From assembly GCA_017303505.1 (NCBI GenBank), contig JAFLCP010000004.1, forward strand, positions 1-64,000: a stretch of DNA of 64,000 nucleotides. Direction: 5' to 3'. The DNA is from Planctomycetota bacterium. Lineage in GTDB: Bacteria > Planctomycetota > Planctomycetia > Pirellulales > Pirellulaceae. Positions 1 through 8,694 of this stretch are shown in pieces. Under the pieces are notes generated by a model. It had not been told where the DNA came from and made no database searches. It saw only the letters and a list, made by a program, of their open reading frames with translations. Position numbers and translations under genes: made by a program. Each line of letters opens with the position of its first letter. Position 1 is the first letter of the stretch.

Positions 1-346
1 TCATGAGGTATCGACGTGCTACTTCTTCATCGGACATGAGCTTGACTAGATCGGGACGATTCCGCAATTCGAGATGAAGATGGTTTCCCATGATGGAAAC
101 TCTGATGACATCGACGGCAAAAGCTGCCGCCAGGGCACGTATGCGATCGATAACGATTTGTTGTCGTTTTAAGGCGATTCCGTTAATGCGTTTTCCAAGT
201 TTCGCTTGTTTCCCGTGTTTTCCACGTTTCCTATGTTTTTCGCGTAAATCGTCACCGAGAAGATACCCTTTCCTGATGCATCGCATGGTGATGTGAAAGG
301 TGTTGCAGTAATCGGGATTGGCGATTTCGGTTCTCTTTTTTCGCAT
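1..346 (-). CDS. REP-associated tyrosine transposase (RAYT, Y1/IS200-like), 3' end outside window
   Basis: The minus-strand frame opens with ATG at 346, preceded by AGGAG seven bases upstream, and runs 115 codons to the window edge without a stop, so the C-terminal part is missing. Residues 89-91 are the HUH pair (His-Leu-His in IMGNHLHLELRNRPDL), which binds the metal in Y1 HUH nucleases. The following MSDEEVARRY stretch is typical of the long Y1 transposase-like proteins found beside REP sequences. Such enzymes cut and join single-stranded DNA at REP hairpins and are usually single-copy, domesticated genes without flanking insertion-sequence ends. The N-terminus is very rich in Lys and Arg. 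The catalytic Tyr should lie beyond the window. GGTGCC/GGCACC palindromes 300-390 bases upstream fit a RAYT. An ordinary IS200-family transposase remains possible. Confidence 0.8.
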   Translation of the reverse strand, partial: MRKKRTEIANPDYCNTFHITMRCIRKGYLLGDDLREKHRKRGKHGKQAKLGKRINGIALKRQQIVIDRIRALAAAFAVDVIRVSIMGNHLHLELRNRPDLVKLMSDEEVARRYLM

Positions 347-640
347 ACGATTCTCCTAGTGAATTGGTGAACAATGTAGTTCTATGCGATGCCATATATG
401 TATACAAGAAGAAACCGAACACTTTGTACACAAAATATTTGTGGTCAGTATTTGCTATCAAATGGCAAAGAGGGGAAACGACATGGACTTGCCGTTCCGT
501 GTGGCGAAAATCCCAATAAAACAGAGCACATCAGCCGATATCCCCAACGGCAGTGCATTTTGTGGAAAGATCGATGGGGAAGTCGCGCCAGATGGGGCCG
601 ACAAATTGGGCGGCGTGTACAGAGGACAAGGCGGTATACA

Positions 641-655
641 TGGTGCCAGGCACCA
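641..655. repeat. REP-type palindrome (A-centred)
   Basis: TGGTGCC-A-GGCACCA is a perfect 7-bp inverted repeat around one central base. The same palindrome recurs at 716-734 and in the cluster at 35230-35510. A further GGCACC half-site lies at 665-670. The position upstream of a RAYT gene suggests a REP element that the transposase recognises. Confidence 0.75.
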
Positions 656-715
656 CGATGGCAAGGCACCGCGATGGAGATTCCTCGATTTGCTAGCGTT
701 TCGTTAGGGGCAAAA

Positions 716-734
716 CAGGGTGCCAGGCACCCTG
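716..734. repeat. REP-type palindrome (A-centred, extended)
   Basis: CAGGGTGCC-A-GGCACCCTG is a perfect 9-bp inverted repeat around one base, in the same orientation as the copy at 641-655. It is preceded by TTTGCTAGCGTTTCG (690-704). A near-identical flank, TTTGCTAGCATTTCGG, follows the copy at 35491-35503, so the repeat unit is probably longer than the palindrome. Confidence 0.75.
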
Positions 735-1122
735 TATTTGAGACCGCTGCCTTGAATCTCAGCGCCGCGAAAGATTGCTAGCGATTGCCAAGCCGTTGCA
801 ATTTCTGCCAACCATTTCCGCGAGATCGCGAATACTCCCTGAATCATCGAGCCGTAGAGAATTCGGTAAGGCCACGGCTACACTCCTTCGTTTTGCGTTT
901 TTTCGCGCAAAACAAGAAGACGTTGGAGGGTAGCGTTTTTACAAAATTTATTTCGTTCCCAAATCACCAACCTCCGCCGCGATTCGTCCTCCCAATTCCT
1001 ATACTCCCAGCCCCAGCACCCCGATGTTAGACGCTGCGCCAATTCGCATGCATATGACGGCGACTTTTCTTGGAAACGGCCTGCCTCCCACAACCCGCAT
1101 GCCATGCCGAGCCTTACTCCGC

Positions 1123-1848
1123 TCAACGATTTGCCATAACAAATTCCGTTGGAGTAAATCCAGTTGCTGAACGAAAGGCTCGCGTAAAAGCACTTTGGTC
1201 ATAGTAACCACACGCCTGAGCTACCTCAGCCACAGATAACTTAGACTCTAACAACAATCGAGAACCTGCCGCGATCCGAGTTTTGGTTATAAGCTGCCCA
1301 GGCGTCAGACCGAACAAACGTTTCACCAAACGCGTCAACCTTTGGTTGCTTACCCCTGATTTTTCAGCTAACCATGCAGGTGTAACATCGTCAGCCAGCG
1401 TCTGTTCAAATTCCGCCAGGGCCTCTGCGAATCGCCGCGGAATTTCGGCGGCATCTAATGGCAACCGAAGATCGCGAGAATATCCAACCAGCCCAATGAC
1501 CTTCTCGGCTGCGTCCCAAATGGGAACTTTCGTGGTTAAACACCAAACAGGACGATGCGGCCGCGCCCAATGCAACTCCAAATGCTCCACCAATGGCTTG
1601 CCCGTTCGCAAAACGCGTTCATCTTGCTCGACCGCTTGTCGCCCCAATTCCCCCGGACAAATATCATTGATCTTTTTGCCAATCGCCTCCCGCTTGGACT
1701 TCAACCCGTGCCTCTCCAACACAGATTGATTCACGGAAACGTAACTACCCTCTCGATCTTTCACAAAAAATGCGATGTCCGGCGAATGATCAAAAAGCGA
1801 CTCCAATAAAGCGATTTCAAGAACTGTCGGTCGCTTTGGAATAGTCAT
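1123..1848 (-). CDS. PAS-AraC family transcriptional regulator
   Basis: This 241-residue protein has two parts. Residues about 10-130 form a PAS sensor domain, with the recognisable FDHSPDIAFFVKDREGSYVSVN start, a GKK-x-DICP segment and a VIGLVGYSRDLR end. Residues about 140-240 form an AraC/XylS double helix-turn-helix, with WLAEKSGVSNQRLTRLVKR, SVAEVAQACGYYDQSAFTRAF and the closing FRSATGFTPTEF. It should bind DNA and switch genes in response to a small ligand or redox cue sensed by PAS. PAS-AraC proteins like this are common in Planctomycetes next to catabolic genes. It is divergent from the metallopeptidase and enolase-superfamily pair at 1999-3833, the most likely targets. The signal is unknown. 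Confidence 0.88.
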   Translation of the reverse strand: MTIPKRPTVLEIALLESLFDHSPDIAFFVKDREGSYVSVNQSVLERHGLKSKREAIGKKINDICPGELGRQAVEQDERVLRTGKPLVEHLELHWARPHRPVWCLTTKVPIWDAAEKVIGLVGYSRDLRLPLDAAEIPRRFAEALAEFEQTLADDVTPAWLAEKSGVSNQRLTRLVKRLFGLTPGQLITKTRIAAGSRLLLESKLSVAEVAQACGYYDQSAFTRAFRSATGFTPTEFVMANR

Positions 1849-1998
1849 AGAAGCTATGTGCGCAGAAGGCTGTTTTTCCGATACTTCGAGACAAGTCTAG
1901 TGTCCCCAAGAATACCTACAATGTAGATTGGTTTTCGAGACTTTCCTAGCCTTTCCCATACCAATCTTTCGTCGTTAGCAACTGACCTCCTAAATTCT

Positions 1999-2733
1999 AT
2001 GCCCTATCTCCGCCACCTGATCGCTTTCCTGCTGATATTTTCGCTCGGAGAGTCAACGCTTCCGGCGGCGATAGCCGATGCCCCCGCCCAAAAGTCCTGG
2101 AACGAATCAGAAATCGAAGGGTGGCGGCTCTACATAAGCAAACGCTTTGAAAACAAATCGGCACCAAAAATCGAGAAAGCTAAGGAACTTCTTCGAACGC
2201 AACTTAAGGAAATAAAATCCGTCGTTCCCCCTAGCGCAGTCTCAAAGCTCCAACAAGTTTCGCTCTATTTCTCACCTGAATATCCTGGCGTAGGCCCGCG
2301 TGCTGAGTACCATCCCAACCGAGGTTGGTTGCGTGAAAATGGCCGCGATCCGGTCATGGAAAAAGGAATTGAGTTTACTAACATCTCGATCTTCGCGGAA
2401 GAAACGCGGCGCATGCCAAACTTCGCTTTACACGAACTTGCCCATGCATTCCACGATCAAGTTCATGGATTTGATAACCAAGAAATCGAAACAGCCTACC
2501 GACGCGCAAAAGCTGGAGCAAAATACGATCGCGTCCAACGCCAAGACTCCGAAGGTAACCTCACCTGGGACAGAGCTTACGCAATCACCAATTCGTCGGA
2601 ATATTTTGCTGAAACGTCCGAAGCATTTTTCAGCCGCAACGACTTCTACCCCTTCCACCGCGAAGAACTAAAATCTCACGATCCACAAATGGACCAACTG
2701 CTAGAGAAACTCTGGAACACTAAAGCACCATGA
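1999..2733 (+). CDS. Secreted zinc metallopeptidase-like protein (HELAH)
   Basis: A signal peptide ([23 protein letters not shown]) is followed by a 220-residue domain. [13 protein letters not shown] at about residues 140-152 carries the HExxH zinc motif. About 60 residues on, [14 protein letters not shown] supplies a Glu in the context expected of a gluzincin third ligand; this layout resembles the anthrax-lethal-factor-like (ATLF) peptidase family. The protein would act in the periplasm or outside the cell. The gene ends inside the start of the next one (ATGA overlap), so the two are translationally coupled. The substrate cannot be read from sequence. The family assignment rests on the two motifs and fold-level similarity only. 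Confidence 0.75.
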   Translation: MPYLRHLIAFLLIFSLGESTLPAAIADAPAQKSWNESEIEGWRLYISKRFENKSAPKIEKAKELLRTQLKEIKSVVPPSAVSKLQQVSLYFSPEYPGVGPRAEYHPNRGWLRENGRDPVMEKGIEFTNISIFAEETRRMPNFALHELAHAFHDQVHGFDNQEIETAYRRAKAGAKYDRVQRQDSEGNLTWDRAYAITNSSEYFAETSEAFFSRNDFYPFHREELKSHDPQMDQLLEKLWNTKAP

Positions 2734-3833
2734 AAATCAAACGCATTTCCGCATACCGTGTCGAACTACCACTTCACGAAGTAACCTACAAATGGAGTGG
2801 TGGAAAATCGGTAACCGTCTTCGATAGCACCATCGTTCGCGTTGACACGGACACCGGTTTGTCAGGCTTTGGAGAGGTGTGCCCGCTTGGACCTTTTTAT
2901 CTACCAGCCTACGCAGAAGGTGTTCGTTGTGGCCTTAAAGAACTCGGACCTCACATCCTCGGTGATGATCCCCGCGAATTACTTAAGCTCAATTACAAAA
3001 TGGACCGCGCCCTCAAAGGGCACCCTTACGTAAAAAGCGGCATCGATATCGCATGCTGGGATATCCTCGGTCAATCCGCCAATATGCCTGTTTGCGAACT
3101 CCTAGGTGGGCGTTACGGCGAAACTGTTCATCTATATCGCGCGATTTCTCAAGAATCTCCAGATGAAATGGCAGCCAAAGTTGCCGGCTATCGTGCCGAG
3201 GGTTACAGACGATTCCAATTGAAAGTCGGCGGCGATCCAGATACGGACATCGCTCGCATTCGCGCCGTTTCAGCTCAACTTCAATCAGGCGATCGCTTGG
3301 TGGCAGATGCGAATACAGGCTGGGTTCAGCACGAAGCAGTGCGCATCGCTAAAGCCGTCCAGAACATTGACGTATACATCGAACAACCTTGCTTAACGTA
3401 TGAAGAATGCCTAGCTGTCCGTCGCCAAACACCACACCCCTTCGTTCTCGATGAAAACATCGACAGCTTCGATGTTCTCCTGCGTGCCAAAAATGATCTC
3501 GCGATGGATGTCGTTAACCTGAAGATCAGCAAACTCGGAGGCTTAACCCGCATCAAACAGGCGCGAGATCTTTGCGTATCGATGGGTATCGCCATGACAC
3601 TCGAAGATAGCTGGGGAGGAGATATTGCCACAGCAGCAATCGCTCACCTAGCACACTCCACTCCAACCGAATATCTCTTCACCACCACGGACTTCAATAG
3701 CTACGTTACGGTAAGTACAGCCGACGGAGCTCCTCAAAGAAAAGATGGACGGATGGCTGCATCTCTTTCACCTGGCTTAGGAATTCAACCCAAGATGGAC
3801 GTTCTTGGGAAACCGGTGGTTGTCGTAGAATAG
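2730..3833 (+). CDS. Enolase-superfamily dehydratase/epimerase (hydroxyproline-type)
   Basis: A 367-residue mandelate racemase/muconate lactonising enzyme. The N-terminal capping domain (1-125) is followed by the TIM barrel. The catalytic lysines are K165 (FQLKVGG) and K265/K268 (NLKISKLGG). Metal ligands are D193/N195 (VADANTGW), E218 (YIEQP) and D241/E242 (LDENID). Two Lys on opposite faces allow proton transfer from both sides, as in epimerases and in cis-3-hydroxy-L-proline dehydratase. The [16 protein letters not shown] segment and overall pattern are closest to that hydroxyproline dehydratase and the betaine epimerase group. It overlaps the upstream peptidase gene by four bases. Substrate remains inferred; a link between extracellular collagen-like peptide hydrolysis and hydroxyproline use would make sense but is unproven. 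Confidence 0.85.
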   Translation: MKIKRISAYRVELPLHEVTYKWSGGKSVTVFDSTIVRVDTDTGLSGFGEVCPLGPFYLPAYAEGVRCGLKELGPHILGDDPRELLKLNYKMDRALKGHPYVKSGIDIACWDILGQSANMPVCELLGGRYGETVHLYRAISQESPDEMAAKVAGYRAEGYRRFQLKVGGDPDTDIARIRAVSAQLQSGDRLVADANTGWVQHEAVRIAKAVQNIDVYIEQPCLTYEECLAVRRQTPHPFVLDENIDSFDVLLRAKNDLAMDVVNLKISKLGGLTRIKQARDLCVSMGIAMTLEDSWGGDIATAAIAHLAHSTPTEYLFTTTDFNSYVTVSTADGAPQRKDGRMAASLSPGLGIQPKMDVLGKPVVVVE

Positions 3834-3883
3834 ACGAAACCAATCGACTTGCACTTAAGCAGTTAGTCAGACCCGCAGATAGA

Positions 3884-4498
3884 TTACTCAAGCTGATCGA
3901 CGTCCACGGATTTACCGTTTTCAACCAACGGTATCTCCGTGCCATCGTCCTTGATGAGAATTGCCCACTGGATGTCTGGATTGGTATTCTTGGGGTCGTC
4001 GCTTTTCATTTCCATCAAAACGATGCCGCTGTTGCGACTCCCCTTAACACGAAATGCACTCACGTTGCGTTCTCGCTTCTGAGACTCTTCGCCCGACCTG
4101 AGCAAATCCCATTCGCTAGACTCAATAACACCTAAAACGGCCACTGCAGCCGGCTCGCTTTCCAACTTGGACTTTCCCATTTGCCCCATGACCACAGAAA
4201 AGTTCTGCGCGGCGTTTGTCGCAGCCTCAGCCGCAGTACGAACACCCCACGAGATAAACATTAGTGTCATCAAAACACAAATGGGAGGAAGCCCCAATAT
4301 AACGCCCGCAATCCCAGCCCCTTTAGAACCGCGACAAAACAAAGAAATCAAACAAATTGGGACCCCGATGAGCGACGTCAATCCACAAGTTAACCAACCC
4401 AATGCACTCAACACCAAGCCAACGAGAGCAAGGGGTGAGGTGCGAGTCTCCATCGAAATCGAAACATCGGTATAAGGAATAATCTCAATTCGGCTCAT
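3884..4498 (-). CDS. DUF4190-type membrane protein
   Basis: This 204-residue protein has two adjacent hydrophobic segments (about residues 22-50 and 61-86, the latter GAGIAGVILGLPPICVLMT), matching the DUF4190 pattern of small Gly-rich membrane proteins. A soluble C-terminal domain follows (about 115-204). That domain resembles the C-terminus of the next minus-strand gene (4621-5139): both run from VLGxIES- or ELGKIQS-like starts to a KDDGTEIPL/KQDGTEVEL strand. The two genes are therefore probably diverged duplicates in one minus-strand unit. Topology suggests a membrane anchor with an external beta domain. The function is unknown. Confidence 0.75.
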   Translation of the reverse strand: MSRIEIIPYTDVSISMETRTSPLALVGLVLSALGWLTCGLTSLIGVPICLISLFCRGSKGAGIAGVILGLPPICVLMTLMFISWGVRTAAEAATNAAQNFSVVMGQMGKSKLESEPAAVAVLGVIESSEWDLLRSGEESQKRERNVSAFRVKGSRNSGIVLMEMKSDDPKNTNPDIQWAILIKDDGTEIPLVENGKSVDVDQLE

Positions 4499-4620
4499 CT
4501 ACCCACCCTAATCCTCAGTCCGATTCCGCACTCGCCTCACCTTATAATATGAACTCCATTCATCAAATAACTCGATCACAGACACTGTCCATGATCGAGC
4601 CTATTCGATCCCAGAATTTC

Positions 4621-5139
4621 TTACGGAGTAGCGGGTTCCGCCGGTGCTTCACCACCAATCTCAGCCCCCATGTCGATGCTCAACTCTTCACCAAACAATT
4701 CGACCTCAGTTCCATCCTGCTTCACGAGAATGCAAGAAACAATATCTTGCGATTGTTCGGATTGCTTACGCATCTCGCAAACTAACTCACCCGACGCGTT
4801 GGCGGCTTTTACATCGTAGACTACGAAAACTTGCTCTTGATTTCCCGATGGATTTTTCTTGTTGTTGTATTCGCCCGTGCGAGTGAGGTTCAAAGTCAAC
4901 GATTGAATTTTTCCTAACTCCGAGACGGCAACAGGACTTTCGGCTAAGCGACGACTCAGATCTTCCGTAACGAGTTCATTGAACTTAGCAGCTCCCCAAT
5001 ACGCCAATCCGCCGAAAACCCCGCAACACCCCAGTGCGAGAAATCCCAAAACCCCCAACACGATGAGCAATGTCTTGGAGCCGCCAGACTTCGGTTTCAT
5101 TTCCCCGACAGTCCCTTCTTGTGGATTAAAACTTGCCAT
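4621..5139 (-). CDS. Single-pass membrane protein, paralogue of neighbour
   Basis: A 172-residue protein starting MASFNPQEGTVGEMKP, with one Gly/Leu-rich membrane segment (TLLIVLGVLGFLALGCCGVF, about residues 24-45) and an external domain ending in a Pro/Ala/Glu tail. The external domain shares the pattern of the one in 3884-4498, including the closing VKQDGTEVELFGEELSIDM. About 122 bases separate it from that gene on the same strand. I recognise no enzyme motif. It may be an assembly- or sensor-type small membrane protein; COA1-like domains look like this but the match is not provable here. Confidence 0.7.
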   Translation of the reverse strand: MASFNPQEGTVGEMKPKSGGSKTLLIVLGVLGFLALGCCGVFGGLAYWGAAKFNELVTEDLSRRLAESPVAVSELGKIQSLTLNLTRTGEYNNKKNPSGNQEQVFVVYDVKAANASGELVCEMRKQSEQSQDIVSCILVKQDGTEVELFGEELSIDMGAEIGGEAPAEPATP

Positions 5140-5435
5140 TCCATTTTCCCCTTATTGATTCCTATCCACCGGAGAGGAACTCATGTACGGCCTGAGCCCT
5201 TCAACAACACCGGCAAATTCCCGAATCCTCACCACTGTTATAAGCGATAAAGCGGGCAGTATGAATGCCCGCCGTTGGTTCTTGTGTCATTCCGATTACG
5301 TCAATATCCGCAAAACCGTTCATTTTGCGACGATTTCCCTCCAAATCGAGGCGAAACAACGAAGTCTGTGAAGAAGCCAATTCCCCGCATCGATCTTGAG
5401 TCGGTGCGAGAGTCCGAACCGTGGGGAGGCTTTTT

Positions 5436-6479
5436 ATGTTTAATCCATTCTCATCGACAAAGCGAATTGTGTTGACCGGCGCCATTGTCTTTGCTGCTTG
5501 GTGGACCTTTCTAGCCCCTATTCCGTCATCAACCTCAAGCGATCAAGCCTCCCCCTCAGGCGACAACCAAAATGCGGACAACGCATTCGATCATAAAGGT
5601 GAACTACTGCAACACGCGAACGATTTCAGATATTGGGCTCGCGGATTACTCGCGCACTATACCGGCAGCACTACCGATCCAAATAACCCTGATGCCAATA
5701 CCTTTCGCCCCGCCCTGCGAGTCGGCACCATCCACATTAACGATCTCAATCCAGCGAAATTCCGAAAAGAAAAAGTCCTCACACTTCTTCGCGAGTTCGG
5801 TCGACAATGTGACTTGATTGCTCTTCAAGGCTTACAACCCAACCAAGACGAAGTCGTCACTGAATGGGTTGCAGAGCTATTGCAACAAAATCTGCAATAC
5901 GATTACTTACTCGGCCCAGTCGTCGGCCGAGGCGATCAACAACGCCAATTCGCAATCCTATACAACAAACTGAAACTAGAGACGGATCGCACGCACGTCT
6001 ACACCCTGCAAGATCCACAAGATCTGATCTTGTTTGATCCCCTCGTCGCTTGGTTTCGAGTTCGCGGTATCGACCCTTCTCGCGCCTTCACTTTCACGTT
6101 TGTCAACCTCGAGTTAACCGACCCAACCTTCTCCCAAGAACAACAGTTACTCGAAGAAATCGTGCAAAGCATTCGCAACGATGGAAGACGTGAAGATGAC
6201 ATAATCCTAGCGGGCACATTCGAGTGCGCTGCCGACCAAATTCCACTATGCAGTGATGGCTGGTTCGGCGTGCTCGGGAACGCTCCTACAGATCCCAGCT
6301 TCCAGAAACGCCGAGACAACATCCTCGTCAACACCAGGACTACAGAAGAGTTTTTGGGCAAGGGTGAAGTCTTCGATTTCCTGCGAGCATACAACCTCAC
6401 CGTACAAGATGCTCTGCAAATAAGCCAACACCTTCCAGCATGGGGTGAGTTCTCCGCACTGGAAGGTGGCTTTCAATGA
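5436..6479 (+). CDS. Endonuclease/exonuclease/phosphatase-fold protein, probably catalytically degenerate
   Basis: The ATG at 5436 is chosen because GGGGAGG lies six bases upstream; a GTG at 5421 is the alternative. Residues about 9-30 are a signal/anchor segment (RIVLTGAIVFAAWWTF), so the 347-residue protein is exported or membrane-tethered. The fold pattern is DNase I-like: RVGTIHINDLN, CDLIALQGLQ, FAILYNKLKL, DDIILAGTFEC, RRDNILVN and QHLPAWGEF. Several catalytic positions differ from the family: LQE is LQG, GDFN is GTFE, and SDH is SQH, so Glu, Asp/Asn and one Asp are lost while the His remains. It may have become a binding protein. Flanking genes give no clue. Confidence 0.75.
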   Translation: MFNPFSSTKRIVLTGAIVFAAWWTFLAPIPSSTSSDQASPSGDNQNADNAFDHKGELLQHANDFRYWARGLLAHYTGSTTDPNNPDANTFRPALRVGTIHINDLNPAKFRKEKVLTLLREFGRQCDLIALQGLQPNQDEVVTEWVAELLQQNLQYDYLLGPVVGRGDQQRQFAILYNKLKLETDRTHVYTLQDPQDLILFDPLVAWFRVRGIDPSRAFTFTFVNLELTDPTFSQEQQLLEEIVQSIRNDGRREDDIILAGTFECAADQIPLCSDGWFGVLGNAPTDPSFQKRRDNILVNTRTTEEFLGKGEVFDFLRAYNLTVQDALQISQHLPAWGEFSALEGGFQ

Positions 6480-6513
6480 TGAGCAAAGGCTTGTCAACTC
6501 AACGCATCAGACA

Positions 6514-7737
6514 TTACTTCTGAACGCTGAACTTATGCACGGTTGTTTGCTGAAATTTCTCGCCTGGTTTCAGAACCGTTGTTGGAAACTTCGGCTGATT
6601 CGGTGAATCTGGATAATGCTGAGTCTCTAAACAGAAACCACCATGCAGTGCAAAGCCACCATTGGATTCACTGCCATTCAAAAAGTTCCCCGTATAGAAC
6701 TGCACTCCAGGCTGGGTGGTCAAAATCTCCATCACACGACCTGATTTTGGTTCAACAACCTTAGCCGTTGGACGCAACTCACCAGCTTTGCCTCGAACGA
6801 CATAGCAATGGTCATAACCATTGGTTGCAGGAAGCTGACTGATGCGTGCACCGATTGTGTTTTCTGTTCGGAAATCCAATGGAGTTCCTTCAACATTCAC
6901 CATTTCACCGGTTGGAATTAAAGTGTCATCCACTCCCAAATACTGATCGGCATGCACCGTTAGCTTATGCGAAAGAACATCACCAGATCCCGCACCCGCC
7001 AAATTCCAATACGCATGATTGGTCAAGTTCAAAACAGTTGGCTTATCGGTTGTTGCCGATAACACAATCTTCAACTCGCTGCTGTCCGACCAAATATAGT
7101 CAGCAGTCACCTTCATCGTTCCAGGATAACCTTCCTGTCCATCTGGGCTCGTGACTTCAAATCGCAAGCCCTTCGCCCCCGCTTCAGTAATCTCCGTTGC
7201 CTTCCAAACGAGTTTATCAAAACCAACTTCACCACCATGCAAATGGTTAGGGCCATTGTTGATGGCCAAACTGTAAGTTTTACCATCCAGGGTAAACTTG
7301 CCCTTGGCGATTCGATTACAGAACCGACCCACAGTCGCTCCGAAGTAAGGATGTCGCTGCAGATATCCATCTAGCGACTTAAAGTTCAAATTGACGTTCG
7401 CCAATTTACCATCGCGATCAGGCACCATCAGATTCACAATGATGGCCCCGTAATCGGTCATTTCCAAAACATGACCTTGAGCATTGGTAATCTTATAAAG
7501 ATGCACCACTTGGCCATCTGCCGTCTTGCCGAATTCCTTCTTCTCAATCGCCACGGTTGTTTTCTTCCCATCCGAATCCTGTGCTTGAACGCTGCCGGCC
7601 TGAACAATCAAACTCATTATTGCCAACGTCAAGAAACAACAACTTGCCACACGACGCAGCACCTGCAAAGGGGCGTAGCCAGATTTCACAACCACAGAAC
7701 CGGAATTGATACCATTCCAAACATGGAGAGAGGTCAT
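6514..7737 (-). CDS. Secreted aldose 1-epimerase (galactose mutarotase)
   Basis: The enzyme interconverts alpha and beta anomers of aldoses. The mature part begins near KKTTVAIEKKEFGK and carries the family landmarks: GATVGRFCNRIAKGKF, GPNHLHGGEVGFD, NLTNHAYWNLAG (catalytic His) and GGFCLETQHYPDSPN (catalytic Glu). The ATG at 7737 (MTSLHVWNG) gives a signal peptide ending VQAGSVQAQ, so I prefer it. The open frame continues upstream to a GTG at 7851, with another ATG at 7758, and neither has a better ribosome site. Mature length of about 350 is normal for the family. It stands alone and faces the sigma-factor gene divergently. A periplasmic location suggests sugar processing before uptake. Confidence 0.88.
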   Translation of the reverse strand: MTSLHVWNGINSGSVVVKSGYAPLQVLRRVASCCFLTLAIMSLIVQAGSVQAQDSDGKKTTVAIEKKEFGKTADGQVVHLYKITNAQGHVLEMTDYGAIIVNLMVPDRDGKLANVNLNFKSLDGYLQRHPYFGATVGRFCNRIAKGKFTLDGKTYSLAINNGPNHLHGGEVGFDKLVWKATEITEAGAKGLRFEVTSPDGQEGYPGTMKVTADYIWSDSSELKIVLSATTDKPTVLNLTNHAYWNLAGAGSGDVLSHKLTVHADQYLGVDDTLIPTGEMVNVEGTPLDFRTENTIGARISQLPATNGYDHCYVVRGKAGELRPTAKVVEPKSGRVMEILTTQPGVQFYTGNFLNGSESNGGFALHGGFCLETQHYPDSPNQPKFPTTVLKPGEKFQQTTVHKFSVQK

Positions 7738-8039
7738 AATGCAAGCAAACTCCGTCATTCGACGTACGGGAGGAGGAAAGTTGGGAGAGATTCGGCCTAA
7801 ACGCAAGTAAAATAGCGTCTTCTGCCAACGATAATGCGCCTGCTCCCCCACGGCTAGTACTTTTTCTCTCCGTTTTTACGAAACAAATAACGCTCTACGG
7901 CAACTTTACTTTCAACCAATCCGCCAACCGTTTCGTACAACTCGCACCAATTATTCAACTTACGCATCCGATTTCGGCCAATTTCCTCTCGCTAAAACAC
8001 CGCAAATCGACACACACCCATAACAACTACACTCGAAAT
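7738..8039. other. Divergent intergenic region
   Basis: This gap separates the epimerase gene (minus) and the sigma-factor gene (plus). It should hold both promoters. I could not pick out a convincing -35/-10 pair. If the GTG at 7851 is the true epimerase start, the gap shrinks to 188 bases. Confidence 0.4.
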
Positions 8040-8609
8040 ATGGACACCCACTCCAGCAAATCTTTCTGTGCGGCGACCGCCCTGGCGAAACACCAGGGCT
8101 GGCTACGCACGGTTTTGCTGGCGCGATTGAGAGACGTTGATGTCGTTGACGAAGTGATGCAAGAAGTGGCCATTGCCGTTATCCATCAACAATCCAAATC
8201 AGAACCCATCGAGCATCCCGGCCCTTGGCTATACCGTGTCGCTCTTAAACAAGTACTGATGTATCGCCGAAAGACTGGTCGCCGTCGTCGGTTACTAAAA
8301 GCGATCACCGAAAACCCAACCTCATCGGTGACGACATCAGAGCAATACGACCCGTTGGAATGGCTCCTAAATCGCGAACGCCAACAATCGGTTCGTAGCT
8401 CTCTCGCACGACTCAGCGACCGCGACCGAGAGATATTGCTGCTGAAATACAACGACGGCCTGTCCTATGACCAAATTGCCGAACGACTCGGAATCACAAC
8501 TGCATCTGTTCGCATGAGACTGCACCGTGCTAGACAAAACATGAAGGATCATCTCGCAGACACAATCGAAGCGAGGCCCGCCATTCCGTGCCTCGCAGTG
8601 CCACCGTAA
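8040..8609 (+). CDS. ECF-type sigma-70 family RNA polymerase sigma factor
   Basis: A 189-residue extracytoplasmic-function sigma factor. Region 2 spans about residues 15-80, with RLRDVDVVDEVMQEVAIAV and the promoter-melting segment GPWLYRVALKQVLMYRRK. Region 4 spans about 115-170, with LARLSDRDREILLLKYNDG and the helix-turn-helix YDQIAERLGITTASVRMRLHRAR. It would redirect RNA polymerase to a small set of promoters. The next gene, 85 bases downstream, encodes a membrane protein with an anti-sigma layout, and the third encodes a secreted PDZ protein, giving a classical sensing cassette. Autoregulation is common in such cassettes but no operator is visible. Confidence 0.93.
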   Translation: MDTHSSKSFCAATALAKHQGWLRTVLLARLRDVDVVDEVMQEVAIAVIHQQSKSEPIEHPGPWLYRVALKQVLMYRRKTGRRRRLLKAITENPTSSVTTSEQYDPLEWLLNRERQQSVRSSLARLSDRDREILLLKYNDGLSYDQIAERLGITTASVRMRLHRARQNMKDHLADTIEARPAIPCLAVPP

Positions 8610-8694
8610 TCCAAGTCCGCAACCGCTTAAACCAGTACTCAACATCCGCATACTTCAAACGACGAACACTATCAGTAAGAAGCGACAGTTCACC

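Larger units (their letters stand above)
347..1122. other. 776-bp gene-free region with REP palindromes
   Basis: No frame here has a credible protein: the possible ORFs are short, overlap each other on both strands and are low in recognisable content. It holds an AT-rich stretch upstream of the transposase (about 370-470), two REP-type palindromes (641-655 and 716-734), and a hairpin at 890-913 (GTTTTGCG paired with CGCAAAAC). GCTAGC hexamers occur at 692-697 and 777-782. I see nothing else supportable. Confidence 0.6.

Noticed and set aside
384..781. Two overlapping plus-strand frames (107 and 130 codons)
   Set aside because: They run through the REP palindromes in different frames and read as shadow frames.
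878..1211. Two minus-strand frames between the REP units and the AraC gene
   Set aside because: They overlap each other and the start or end of the regulator, lack ribosome sites and have no recognisable composition.
5183..5485. Small frames on both strands between the DUF-like gene and the EEP gene
   Set aside because: They overlap the start and ribosome site of the gene at 5436 and have no coding signature.
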